From NCBI GenBank assembly GCA_029593915.1, contig CP046147.1, positions 2,046,001 to 2,110,000 on the forward strand: DNA of 64,000 nucleotides, given 5' to 3'. Below the pieces are notes generated by a model. The model saw only the letters and a program-made list of their open reading frames with translations. It was not told the DNA's origin and did no database searches. The position numbers were made by a program, and so were the translations under genes. Positions 51,320 to 60,401 of this stretch are shown here, in pieces. Within the stretch, counting starts at the first letter, position 1. Every line of letters begins with the position of its first letter. The DNA is from Candidatus Lucifugimonas marina. Its GTDB lineage: Bacteria > Chloroflexota > Dehalococcoidia > Lucifugimonadales > Lucifugimonadaceae.

Positions 51320-52720
51320 ATGAGACGAGCCATAACTAAAATCAAAGCGCAAACTGCGGTCGTGACCCCGCGGCGAGCAACACGCGCCCCTTCCCAAAAA
51401 GCGCCATCGGCACCAAAAAACGCGCCTAAATCACTTGCATGCTTACGGATACCCAACTTTCCGTGGCAGGTCGAAGTAATGCGCAAGCCCGAGCTTAGTG
51501 ATCGCTCGGCGATAGTTGCTGGCAAGGCACTAGACCTTTCCGAAGAGCTAACCGTTTCAACTGGCACCGGCGGCACTACAGCATCTAAAACCGCAGCAAA
51601 AAACTCGCTTTCAAGCCGTGTAGTTCTTGCTGCATCGCCGGATCTAACCGATGTAATGCCTGGCATGCCGCTCACAGAGGCAACTTCGCGCCACCGCGGC
51701 GTGCTAATCATCGAAGCCGATACACCGCTCTATGCATTGGTATTCGATGAAATTATCGAGAACCTCGAACAGCTCGTACCCGATATAGAAGCAGCAGCTC
51801 CGGGTCTTGCCTATGTAGGCATATGGGGGCTTGAGAACCTCTATGGCGACGATGCACACGTCGTCAGATTACTCGCAGGTGCTATCGACGATTTTGATCT
51901 GCGCATTGGCGTTGGCGATAACAAGTGGCTGGCGTACGCAGCATCGCTATTGAGCCGGGCTAACAGCGGTCGAAAAGTAACTGGTGAACCGGGACGATTC
52001 CTCGACCAGTTCCCGGTCGATTCATTGCCAGTTCCCTACCCTCTCATTAAGAGACTTCATGCTTTTGGGCTAACGACTATGGGACACATTGCCGACATCC
52101 CCCGAGGTCCGATGGAGGCGCAATTTGGGCAGGCGGGTGGAACGGCCTGGGATCTGGCGAACGGCATAGATGATCGTCCGCTAATGCCGAAACGAAGCGT
52201 GCCTGGAGTTTCAGAGCACCTCGACTTCCCCGACCCCACAGTAAGCATGGCGACTATCGTCCCAGCCATAGAAAGCTTGCTCGGGCGCGCATACGGACGC
52301 TCGCAGCTTTCACGACGTTTTGCCCGTCAAGCGAACATTCAGTCGCAAGTTTTCCAACATGCACCATGGACGATGCGTGTGTCGTTCAAAGATCCTGCGG
52401 GGAACAAGAATCAGGCGTTATTTGCCATCAAATCGAAGCTCGATATGGCCGAGATTCCAGGACCACTGGAAGACATGCGGATAACGCTTTCAGGCATCAC
52501 TGGCGAGGCGGGTCGGCAGGAATCGATGTGGAAGGAAGTGAAGCGAGATACCGATCTACAGGAAACGATTAGCCAGCTTCGATCACGCTTGCGAATGGCT
52601 CCACCGATTTACCAGGTACGAGAGCTAGAGCCGTGGTCAAGAATCCCGGAACGCCGGTATGCGCTGGTCCAGCTAAGCAGCAGCGGGAGTGGCGAAGAAG
52701 AGGCGGTAAAAGTTGGCTAG
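51320..52720 (+). CDS. imuB: ImuB-like Y-family polymerase homologue (SOS mutasome)
   Basis: A 466-residue protein of the ImuB type. A basic, Ala/Pro-rich N-terminus (1-38) precedes the polymerase-like core beginning LACLRIPNFPWQVEVMRK. AAAPGLAYVGIWGLENLYGD, LRIGVGDNKWLAYAASLLS, LPVPYPLIKRLHAFGLTTMG and the little-finger region follow. The Y-family catalytic acidic residues are not evident, as expected: ImuB is a non-catalytic adaptor linking DnaE2 to the sliding clamp. A LexA-type box lies upstream. The next gene overlaps its end by 8 bp. ImuA is not in the window. Confidence 0.87.
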   Translation: MRRAITKIKAQTAVVTPRRATRAPSQKAPSAPKNAPKSLACLRIPNFPWQVEVMRKPELSDRSAIVAGKALDLSEELTVSTGTGGTTASKTAAKNSLSSRVVLAASPDLTDVMPGMPLTEATSRHRGVLIIEADTPLYALVFDEIIENLEQLVPDIEAAAPGLAYVGIWGLENLYGDDAHVVRLLAGAIDDFDLRIGVGDNKWLAYAASLLSRANSGRKVTGEPGRFLDQFPVDSLPVPYPLIKRLHAFGLTTMGHIADIPRGPMEAQFGQAGGTAWDLANGIDDRPLMPKRSVPGVSEHLDFPDPTVSMATIVPAIESLLGRAYGRSQLSRRFARQANIQSQVFQHAPWTMRVSFKDPAGNKNQALFAIKSKLDMAEIPGPLEDMRITLSGITGEAGRQESMWKEVKRDTDLQETISQLRSRLRMAPPIYQVRELEPWSRIPERRYALVQLSSSGSGEEEAVKVG

Positions 52721-53099
52721 AACCAATAGTGGAATAAAACCTTTGAACGCCCCTCGAATCGTTCACGTCCGAACCGATTCAAACGGCAATCCGACTTCGA
52801 TACAAGCTCCACCGGCTATCGATTCACCTCGCGCTCGACGAACCGCCAACAGACGCAAGCAAAACCCGCGCCGCAACGTTCACAAGGAACAGAGTAAATC
52901 TCAGCAAAATCTGCTTTCCGACGGGAAATGGATGAAGGTCACAGAAATTGAAAATATCTGGAAGGTGAACGACGAGTGGTGGCGAGGACCCGAAGAGGAG
53001 ATCGCCAGACTTTACTACGTACTACGACTCGGAAGTGGACAGCAGATAACTGTGTATCTCGACCTAATTGCTAACAGGTGGTTCCGACAGGCTGGTTAG
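52713..53099 (+). CDS. DUF6504-type protein coupled to ImuB
   Basis: A 128-residue protein with a variable basic N-terminal half (RARRTANRRKQNPRRNVHK) and a conserved C-terminal domain: WMKVTEIENIWKVNDEWWRG, RLYYVLRLGSGQQITVYLDL and ANRWFRQ. This matches the small DUF6504 domain found at the C-terminus of ImuB or just after it in Actinobacteria and relatives. It starts at TTG 52713, eight bases before the imuB stop, so the two are translated together. It probably belongs to the mutagenic polymerase complex. Confidence 0.72.
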   Translation: MARTNSGIKPLNAPRIVHVRTDSNGNPTSIQAPPAIDSPRARRTANRRKQNPRRNVHKEQSKSQQNLLSDGKWMKVTEIENIWKVNDEWWRGPEEEIARLYYVLRLGSGQQITVYLDLIANRWFRQAG

Positions 53100-53118
53100 T
53101 AACCGCAAGTAACCACAG

Positions 53119-53840
53119 TTACCAGGTTAGTGCTTCATCCAGAAGAGGTTTGATCTTAGAGAACGTACGAGCAACACTGTCGACAGTTGTGTCGAACAAG
53201 TGCATTCCATTTGCATGAGCCACTTCCGCCCCCTCGTCTAGCAGTTGCTGGTAAGCGTTGGATTCGATATCGAAAGCTCGGTTATTTTCGAGCCTGTGGA
53301 ATCTATCTACAGCAACTTCTGCATTTGCGAACAGGTGTATCGAAAGATCAGGCTTAACTAGAGTTTCAGCGAGATCCCTGAACCAGGGTCGATTATGAAT
53401 AGCGTCTTGAACTACCGTTGCCAGCTCAGGAGCCCTGATAAGAAGTGCCCCAATAGAAGACAAAAGATAGCGGTCGGCTACAACAATTTTGCCCTGTTCT
53501 AATGCTGGCAGAATGACATTGTGGCTAGTGTGCAGTTTGTCGGCCATGTATGCGACTTCGTATGCCAGCGGGTCATCTCAGAACGACGGTTTTGCCTGTG
53601 AAAGACCTGAAACATCGACGATCGCTTTAGCCGATCCGATGGAAGCTTAACCCGAAGAACGTCGTAACCGTCAGATTCAAGCTCGCGACACACCTTGCGA
53701 ACTATCGTGCTTGCACCGCAACCGTTCATACCCTCAACAGCAATGAACCGGCCAGAAGTGCCGTGACTAACGAGATTAAATGGTTCGTTTACTGCTGCGG
53801 AACCACTTTTCTGATTGGCCAATCGATCTCCAAATTTCAT
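53119..53840 (-). pseudogene. thymidylate kinase-like gene, frameshifted and with altered P-loop
   Basis: The first frame (from 53840) has GRFIAVEGMNGCGASTIVRK, where the P-loop Lys is replaced by Ala, and continues to VFHRQNRRSEMTRW. The protein then resumes in another phase with LAYEVAYMADKLHTSHNVIL then EQGKIVVADRYLLSS (the kinase DR-x-x-x-S motif), and NRPWFRDLAETLVKPDLSIH to the end at 53119. Together they form a dTMP kinase-like protein. The frameshift near 53550-53590 and the lost Lys indicate a decayed or divergent paralogue rather than the essential Tmk. Located between imuB and dnaE2 on the opposite strand. Confidence 0.7.
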
Positions 53841-53989
53841 CCACTAACTTGCTAAGCGAAATACCACCACCAAGCTAAAGAGATGGGTTACAAGAATTTG
53901 CCCCATCACAGCCATACCCACACAACACAACACCACAAATCTATACCACCACAAAACTAATACGCTGAGAAATCAAACGCTAAATATCA

Positions 53990-55153
53990 CTAAAAAACAT
54001 CTTTATTGAGCTCAATCACAGTTTTCATCGAGCGCACGCCATCGCCGCGCCCCAATGCCCAATCGATACTATTCCCAATGGCTGAAACTGCTTTATCCAT
54101 CGCTACAACATCGGTGATCAAGCTCTTAAACAGTTGTGAATTACCCGTCAGCAGTTCGATACCCGCATGCAAATCTGATGATGAAACGCCACGTTGACCA
54201 GAGATGTTCACCAGCTTTCCTGCTGAAGAGACAAATTCTTCAAACGCCCCTGCGCTCGGTAACCCGCTGCTGTTCCGACGTTGTAGTTCTGAAAGATTCA
54301 CATCGCCTCCTGACAACGAGATCACAGGTGGAAATGAAGAAGAAACGAAATTAATCAGACCACCTGGTTTGAGATAACCCAAAGCATCATTTGCCGATTG
54401 TTCTGTCGCTTCAGCCGGGACACAAACGATCACCGCTTCAGACTCCATGCCACCAAAATTTCGCTTCACCGACTCCGCTACTAAACCCGTACGAGGGATC
54501 ACGTTGGAAGGTTCGAAATACCCGTTGCCAACAGCCCATCTATATCGACTCGATGAGCCATGGATCATCTGCACTGATCTATATACCGAAAGACGCAAGA
54601 CAATCGAGTTGATCAGTGCGATAGGTCCATCACCAACTACCACTGCACGGCGCATACCCAACGAGCCCGCCACAGTACTCGCGAGCCGTGCTGAATAGAT
54701 AGCCGTGGCAACAGGCACTATCAGTGTGCCTATAGGTTTCAACATCCGGTGTGATATTCGATGAATCAGCCATGAAACCGACTCAGCATTTTGAATCAGC
54801 ACTCGCTCTTGAAATAACCCATCGTAACTGAGTCCTAACACCTCGTCGGGGTCCACAGGGTTCACAGGATTAAAGACGACGGCATCACCCTGTTTCCAAC
54901 TGGTAACCGCCCTACCTACCTCGACAACAATCCCAACTCCTTCATGACCCAGGATATTCGCAACCGCTTCTTGCCCTCTCCGGCACACCTGAACATCGGT
55001 ACCGCACAGACCGACGAATCTGGGAGCAATCAGAACGTCGTCAGGTCCACATTCTGGCGTGATCGCTGTCGACAAATCTGCACCTGAATACCGATTACGA
55101 GTTAGTGCCAGGTGCTTTTTAGTTCTTACAGATGAAATTTGCGGAGCCCTCAA
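53990..55153 (-). CDS. zinc-dependent alcohol dehydrogenase (MDR family)
   Basis: A 387-residue medium-chain dehydrogenase. Catalytic zinc ligands are in FVGLCGTDVQVC (Cys) and LGHEGVGIVVEVG (His-Glu). The GroES-like barrel ends near 130, and the Rossmann part begins RRAVVVGDGPIALINS. The Cys cluster of the structural zinc is not visible, so it may bind only the catalytic zinc. It resembles sorbitol/threonine dehydrogenase-like members, but the substrate is unknown. It stands upstream of the decayed kinase gene on the same strand (149-bp gap). It separates imuB from dnaE2. Confidence 0.82.
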   Translation of the reverse strand: MRAPQISSVRTKKHLALTRNRYSGADLSTAITPECGPDDVLIAPRFVGLCGTDVQVCRRGQEAVANILGHEGVGIVVEVGRAVTSWKQGDAVVFNPVNPVDPDEVLGLSYDGLFQERVLIQNAESVSWLIHRISHRMLKPIGTLIVPVATAIYSARLASTVAGSLGMRRAVVVGDGPIALINSIVLRLSVYRSVQMIHGSSSRYRWAVGNGYFEPSNVIPRTGLVAESVKRNFGGMESEAVIVCVPAEATEQSANDALGYLKPGGLINFVSSSFPPVISLSGGDVNLSELQRRNSSGLPSAGAFEEFVSSAGKLVNISGQRGVSSSDLHAGIELLTGNSQLFKSLITDVVAMDKAVSAIGNSIDWALGRGDGVRSMKTVIELNKDVF

Positions 55154-55505
55154 CTATTGCAATGATTTTGGTCACGCGAAATCTCTAGCGACAGCAAGAC
55201 ACAACACGCGTGATTACCTTTTTGCATTTTACGAAAGAGCAACCCAGCATACCACTCAAAAGACCACGGCTAATAACGATATTCCATTCTTAATATCCAT
55301 CATATTCCTATACAGCATTTCGCACTGAGTAAATCCTGTATTTCCGTAAAACAACTTACAGCCCGGCTTCCACAAATACGACATACACGCTGGGAGCTAA
55401 CGAGCGACTAAGGCACCATGTGCAGTCCAGTTCGCGCGCTACGCGCACGCGAGCGCAGGCGTGCCCCCTACAGCAACCCAACGCTGTTCGAACAGAAATA
55501 ACTCG
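55154..55505. other. non-coding gap with GC-rich patch and palindrome upstream of dnaE2
   Basis: About 350 bp without a supported gene. It includes the divergent promoter region of the dehydrogenase and dnaE2, a GC-rich patch near 55435-55462 (CGCGCGCTACGCGCACGCGA), and a perfect 12-bp palindrome CTGTTCGAACAG at 55484-55495, eleven bases before the dnaE2 ATG. The palindrome does not have the GAAC-N4-GTTC spacing of the LexA box upstream of imuB. Confidence 0.5.
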
Positions 55506-58500
55506 ATGGACAAGTTCACAGAAATAGAAAAAGCCTTACCGGCTAAAGAAGTAATCGGATCACCCGGTCGAACATCTGAAACTGTAGAGACTACCGACCC
55601 GCGCTACGAAACAAAATCACGTCGACGTCAGGCAAATTCCAAGTCGAAAAAAGTTTCCTCGCCAGATCAGACAGCAGACCGAAGCGACAATCCCGCACAC
55701 GCCGGGTGGATCAGTGGTGGACGAGGCATCACGGGAGTTCTCAATGATGAGCATGCCGAGCTTCTAAAAAACCGTGGAGCAGAACGCAAGCACCGGCTCG
55801 ATGCGGTCAATTCGACCATCCCAAAACCCACCGTGCCAACAGCACGCTATGCAGAACTGCACGCTCACAGCAATTATTCCTTTCAAGAGGGAGCTTCCGA
55901 AGCCTGGGATTTGCTACTCACAGCCAAGCAGTTGGGGCTTCACGCTCTCGCGATCACTGATCACGATAATGTCAGTGGTGTCATGGAGTTCGCACAAGCA
56001 GCTAAAGAACTCGGCATCAAGCCGATCATCGGCATCGAACTCACCCTCACTCGCGGGCTCAACGAACCTGTTGGAACGGAACATGAGCCATCAGAACGCC
56101 CCCACATAACCCTTCTCGCCGAAACAGCCGCAGGCTATCGAAACATATCGCTACTCACGACACGAGCGCACGTTGATGCCGAAGAGCGAAACGACCCGCA
56201 TCTCGACCCAGCCCTGCTAGCTGATCATGCCGAAGGAGTCATTTGCTTATCAGGTTGCAGACGAGGAGAAATTTCCAAGCTTGTATCAGCAGGAAATGTC
56301 GATTCGGCACAGCTCGCAGCCAGCAAATACATCGAGGTTTTCGGTAAACGAAATTTCTTTCTGGAACTGCAACAAAATCTCGTTATGGGCGATGTGCAAC
56401 GTAACGGGCATATGGCGGCGATCGCTAAAGATTTAGGCGTGGGAGTTGTTGCTACTAATAACGCTCACTATCACGTTCGTGACAGGCATCGACTCAACGA
56501 TTCGCTGGTTGCGATCAAGCACAACAAATCGCTCGAAGCCAGCCACCGAGAACGTCGACCCAACGATCAATTCTTTTTGAAATCACCCGAAGAAATGAGC
56601 GTTCTTTTCAGTAAGCACCCAGAGGCGATATCGAACACCATCGAAATTGCCGACAGATGCGAGTTCGATCTCACTTCTGACGCTATTTACGACTTCCCTT
56701 CTTACGATTTCTTACCACCCAGGCACACCGAATCGACTTACCTGAGGAAGATATGCGAAGAGGCGGCGGTGCGTCGATACGGCAGCGTTACGCCTGAAGT
56801 AACCGCACGGCTCGATAAAGAATTCGACCTCTTAGAAAAGCACGGACTGGTCGGATTCTTGCTGCAGTACTACGACATCATCCGAATCGCTCGTGAAGTG
56901 CAAGAAGATCTGGGGCTTGTCGAAACAGGACTACCAATCGAAGAGAATCCGCCGGGGCGCGGACGTGGATCGTCGGTTGCTCTGCTAATCGGCTACCTGA
57001 CGGGCCTATCGCATATCGACCCACTGAAATTCGGACTCCGGCTTGATCGCTTTCTACCCGAAACAACCGATGGCGAAAAACTGTCGCCACCTGATATCGA
57101 TCTCGACTTTCCACGTGAAATTCGTGCTGAGCTAATTCTGAGAATTCATGAACGGTGGGGATACGAACGCGCCGTACTAACAGGCATGATCTCCACATAT
57201 CGAATACGGGGTGCAGTGCGTGATCTGGGTAAGGCACTCGGCATAGCTGAAGATGATCTGGGGCGGCTGAACAAACGACTCGACGGGCACAGTTCCATTC
57301 CAGCTTTGGCGAAAGAAATGGCAGAACTTCCCGAGTTCAGAGATAGAGTCGATGCCCCCGTGTGGCAGATGCTCATCGAGCTAGCCCAGCAGCTCAACCA
57401 CTTCCCAAAATATCTCGCACAGCACCCGGGCGGTATGATTCTTTCAGCACGCCCTCTTTCAGAAACCGTTCCTCTTCAGCGCAGCGCCATCGATGGTCGA
57501 TACATCTGCCAGTGGGACAAAAACGCCTCCGAAGACGCCGGCTTTGTGAAGATAGATTTCCTTGCGCTTGGCGCACTTTCGCAGCTTTCTGAGGCGTTAG
57601 AACTCATCAAGAAGCAAACAGAAAAAAGAGTCGACATATCTCGAATCGATTTCGAAGATCATGCTGTCTACACCGATATCCACAACGCCGACACCATTGG
57701 CGTGTTCCAGATCGAATCAGCGGCACAGATGCAGACAGTCACCCGTTTACGGCCACGCAACCTGACCGAAATGGCGTGGGAGGTCGGAGCAGTTCGCCCC
57801 GGCGTTGGAGTAAACGATGGAGTGACACTGCTCATCAGACGCCACATGGGTAAAGATCCTGACTGGAAGTACGATCATCCGCTGGAAGAACCGGCTCTGG
57901 GTCGAACCTACGGTGTGCCGCTTTATCAAGACCAGCTTGGCGAATTAGCAATGCACGTCGGCGGCATGAGTGCGGTTGAAGGCGATCAGATGCGCCGTGC
58001 GTTTACGCGCCGTAACAACGAACGACACATCGCTCATTGGAAAGACAAATTCATTGCCGGTGCGCTGGCGAAAGGCGTCCCGCCCGATGCCGCCGAACGT
58101 GTCTTCGGAAAATTCCACGGCATGTACCAATTTCCAGAAGCGCACGCATTCGCATTTGGCGTGACGGCGTATCAGATGTCGTGGCTCAAGCATTACTGGC
58201 CTTTGGAATTTTTCGTTGGCTTGTTCAACAACCAGCCAATGGGCTTTTACAACCTCGAAACGCTGAAAGAGGATGCCGTTCGTCATGGCGTGAAAGTGCT
58301 CGGTCCAAACGTAAACCTAAGCAATGAAAAGGCGGTTATCGAAAACGGAGCGCTGCGCATGGGGCTCACTCATGTGGCGAAACTTCGAACTGCAACGGCG
58401 GCACCGATTATTGAAGAACGAGCAGAGGCTGGTGAGTTTCGTTCTTTGGCGAATTTCATGTCGAGAACCGGAGTTCAGCAGGAAATTCTCGATCTCCTGT

Positions 58501-59096
58501 CGGCAGCAGGTGCGCTCGACCAGTTCGACGAAATTGCCGACCCCGACCGTATCCCGCCGACAGTCGCTGATCGAAGGCATCTACGCTGGGAATCAGGCTT
58601 ACGATATCGACCACGTGGAGAGAAGAAAGACGGCTCACGCCAGCTGGCATTTGAAATGCCTGTCGAGCAGGACGTTGTGGCCCTGCCAAGCGAATCGGGC
58701 TGGGATCGCATGATCGGCGAATACTCGGCGACAGGCGTGTACCCGCAGGGGCATCTTATGGCGAAGATTCGACCACATTTGCCATCGAACGTCATACGCA
58801 GTGAGGAAGTTCGTAACTACGCTAATGGCGATAGGATTTCGGTGGCAGGGCTTGTGATCAGACGCCAAAAACCGAACGGCAAAACCGTTTTCATTACGCT
58901 CGAAGACGAATTCGGGCATTCGCCTCTAATCATCTGGCCAGCGATGTACGAACGCTTCAAACTAGAGATCAAAGAATCGCTGCTACTCGCCACAGGCACA
59001 GTTTCACGACGCGAAGGAACGATGAATATCGTCGTCGAAACGATCACTCCTATCCCAGAGTCGGTTCCAGACTTCCATTCGAGGGATTGGGGTTAG
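55506..59096 (+). CDS. dnaE2: error-prone DNA polymerase III alpha subunit DnaE2
   Basis: A 1196-residue C-family polymerase. After a polar N-terminal extension of about 115 residues comes the PHP domain (YAELHAHSNYSFQEGASEAW, ALAITDHDNVSG, GIELTL). The polymerase core has GRGSSVALLIGYLTGLSHID and the catalytic PPDIDLDFPREIR, then HPGGMILSARPLSE, VKIDFLALGAL, VGAVRPG and YQDQLGELAMHVGG. A helix-hairpin-helix and an OB domain (VAGLVIRRQKPNGKTVFITL) finish it. It performs mutagenic translesion synthesis together with ImuB. The replicative DnaE is presumably elsewhere. I start it at ATG 55506. Confidence 0.92.
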   Translation: MDKFTEIEKALPAKEVIGSPGRTSETVETTDPRYETKSRRRQANSKSKKVSSPDQTADRSDNPAHAGWISGGRGITGVLNDEHAELLKNRGAERKHRLDAVNSTIPKPTVPTARYAELHAHSNYSFQEGASEAWDLLLTAKQLGLHALAITDHDNVSGVMEFAQAAKELGIKPIIGIELTLTRGLNEPVGTEHEPSERPHITLLAETAAGYRNISLLTTRAHVDAEERNDPHLDPALLADHAEGVICLSGCRRGEISKLVSAGNVDSAQLAASKYIEVFGKRNFFLELQQNLVMGDVQRNGHMAAIAKDLGVGVVATNNAHYHVRDRHRLNDSLVAIKHNKSLEASHRERRPNDQFFLKSPEEMSVLFSKHPEAISNTIEIADRCEFDLTSDAIYDFPSYDFLPPRHTESTYLRKICEEAAVRRYGSVTPEVTARLDKEFDLLEKHGLVGFLLQYYDIIRIAREVQEDLGLVETGLPIEENPPGRGRGSSVALLIGYLTGLSHIDPLKFGLRLDRFLPETTDGEKLSPPDIDLDFPREIRAELILRIHERWGYERAVLTGMISTYRIRGAVRDLGKALGIAEDDLGRLNKRLDGHSSIPALAKEMAELPEFRDRVDAPVWQMLIELAQQLNHFPKYLAQHPGGMILSARPLSETVPLQRSAIDGRYICQWDKNASEDAGFVKIDFLALGALSQLSEALELIKKQTEKRVDISRIDFEDHAVYTDIHNADTIGVFQIESAAQMQTVTRLRPRNLTEMAWEVGAVRPGVGVNDGVTLLIRRHMGKDPDWKYDHPLEEPALGRTYGVPLYQDQLGELAMHVGGMSAVEGDQMRRAFTRRNNERHIAHWKDKFIAGALAKGVPPDAAERVFGKFHGMYQFPEAHAFAFGVTAYQMSWLKHYWPLEFFVGLFNNQPMGFYNLETLKEDAVRHGVKVLGPNVNLSNEKAVIENGALRMGLTHVAKLRTATAAPIIEERAEAGEFRSLANFMSRTGVQQEILDLLSAAGALDQFDEIADPDRIPPTVADRRHLRWESGLRYRPRGEKKDGSRQLAFEMPVEQDVVALPSESGWDRMIGEYSATGVYPQGHLMAKIRPHLPSNVIRSEEVRNYANGDRISVAGLVIRRQKPNGKTVFITLEDEFGHSPLIIWPAMYERFKLEIKESLLLATGTVSRREGTMNIVVETITPIPESVPDFHSRDWG

Positions 59097-59232
59097 GTTG
59101 GAGGTGGTTCGCTTCGGACTTGCAGTCCACAAGACGAGCAAGATGCTGATTCCATATCGGAATGACCATTTGCACCCGGCTTAGTTACCATCAGTGCACG
59201 ATGATTCGTGCGGCGGACAGAGCGGAGTTGAA

Positions 59233-59889
59233 ATGGCAAAAGTAAAAATCACGGAAACCAAAGACGGCCCGCTTGTTGTCGAGGGCAAAATCCAGCTCAT
59301 CGACGCACGCCGAAACGAAGTTCAAACTCGTGCTAGAGTTCGACTCTGCCGATGCGGAATGTCGAACAAAAAACCGTTTTGTGACAACTCTCATGAGCCA
59401 TCTCATTTTGGTGCAGAGAGTGGACAATCCGAAGAAGAATTCCTTAGTCCAAAACCGGTTTCACGACGACGTGAATACACCGGCGATGGGATAAAAGTCA
59501 GCTTCGACGCATCCGTCTGTATCCATGTAGCCGAGTGCCTCAAGCTCATGCCAGAAACGTTCGATCTGCGAGCACGTCCATGGATCAACCTTCAAGATGC
59601 CGACCTTCAAAAAGTTGTCGATACGGTGCGCAACTGCCCAAGCGGCGCGTTACGGTACGAGCTAGAGCAAGAAGACTCCGTCGAGATCGAACCAGACCCT
59701 GCTGAGCCCGTAGTAAGAGCATGGCGCAACGGCCCCCTTCGCATCAGAGGCGAAGTCAAAATCGTCAACACAAAGGGGGAAACTGTTCTCGAAGGCGATA
59801 GAGCTGCACTGTGTCGATGTGGAGCATCCAGAAACAAGCCGTTCTGCGACAACACTCATCAGATGATCAAGTTCGCAGCTACCACTTAG
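59233..59889 (+). CDS. double CDGSH iron-sulfur protein with central ferredoxin-like domain
   Basis: A 218-residue Fe-S protein of three parts: a CDGSH-type domain (LCRCGMSNKKPFCDNSH, about residues 38-54), a divergent 4Fe-4S/mono-cluster domain (DASVCIHVAECLKLMPETFD ... VDTVRNCPSGAL, about 92-138) and a second CDGSH-type domain (LCRCGASRNKPFCDNTH, near the end). Each CDGSH unit has the C-x-C-x..-C-x3-H ligands of a 2Fe-2S cluster. Such proteins act in redox or iron handling; the exact role is unknown. GGAG at 59224-59227 supports ATG 59233 over an earlier ATG. It converges on DUF1643 with overlapping stops. Confidence 0.87.
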   Translation: MAKVKITETKDGPLVVEGKIQLIDARRNEVQTRARVRLCRCGMSNKKPFCDNSHEPSHFGAESGQSEEEFLSPKPVSRRREYTGDGIKVSFDASVCIHVAECLKLMPETFDLRARPWINLQDADLQKVVDTVRNCPSGALRYELEQEDSVEIEPDPAEPVVRAWRNGPLRIRGEVKIVNTKGETVLEGDRAALCRCGASRNKPFCDNTHQMIKFAATT

Positions 59890-60392
59890 TCGCTAAAAGG
59901 AACTTCTCGAACGAATGGCATTAGCTCAGCATCAGCCGGCAAATACAGCGGATGCTTTGGCTGCCCTTTAGCCGTCAGACCGAAGCACATCACAGGCTTG
60001 CCAGAATCGGTGATCAAATCCAACACCACATCGGTTCTAACCTTACCGACCGCGCCATGATTGCCCCAAGCGACGATCACTACATCGACTCGAGTTAACG
60101 CCCGCACGATCTCGATATCGCTATCAGACCCCACTGGATCGACAGCAGCAAATAGCACCTTAGGCTCAGTCGCCATAAACCCGTAAAGATTTACTATTTC
60201 GAGACGACCGAATCCCTCACGCTGCGCGAAGCCCAGACAACGTTTGATCGTTGGATCATCATGATCCGCATCGGCAGTCGAAGGGTTCAGCATCACAAAA
60301 ACGCAGGTAGAAGAGCCACCAAACTCACGCGTCAGCAAATACCGATATCGAAAATCTTCGGAAAAACGAGCGGTATTAGCTTCAGGACTCAT
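59886..60392 (-). CDS. DUF1643 family protein
   Basis: A 168-residue protein with the DUF1643 hallmarks YRYLLTREFGGSSTCVFVML, NPSTADADHDDPTIKRCLGF and VIVAWGNHG, ending KGQPKHPLYLPADAELMPF. The biochemical role of the family is not established; it is common in mobile and accessory contexts and may act on nucleotides. Its stop overlaps the end of the CDGSH gene on the opposite strand by four bases. It is separated from the UspA gene by only 9 bp but transcribed in the same direction, so it may be co-transcribed with it. Confidence 0.85.
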   Translation of the reverse strand: MSPEANTARFSEDFRYRYLLTREFGGSSTCVFVMLNPSTADADHDDPTIKRCLGFAQREGFGRLEIVNLYGFMATEPKVLFAAVDPVGSDSDIEIVRALTRVDVVIVAWGNHGAVGKVRTDVVLDLITDSGKPVMCFGLTAKGQPKHPLYLPADAELMPFVREVPFSD

Positions 60393-60401
60393 GTCCTGAG
60401 T

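Noticed and set aside
51320-52720. Reading the Y-family gene as an active DNA polymerase IV/V
   Set aside because: The catalytic acidic motifs of DinB/UmuC are not visible, and the linkage to a DUF6504 gene and dnaE2 fits ImuB.
55484-55495. CTGTTCGAACAG before dnaE2 as a second LexA box
   Set aside because: It is a perfect palindrome, but the half-site order GTTC-GAAC and spacing differ from GAAC-N4-GTTC upstream of imuB, so I do not call it a LexA site.
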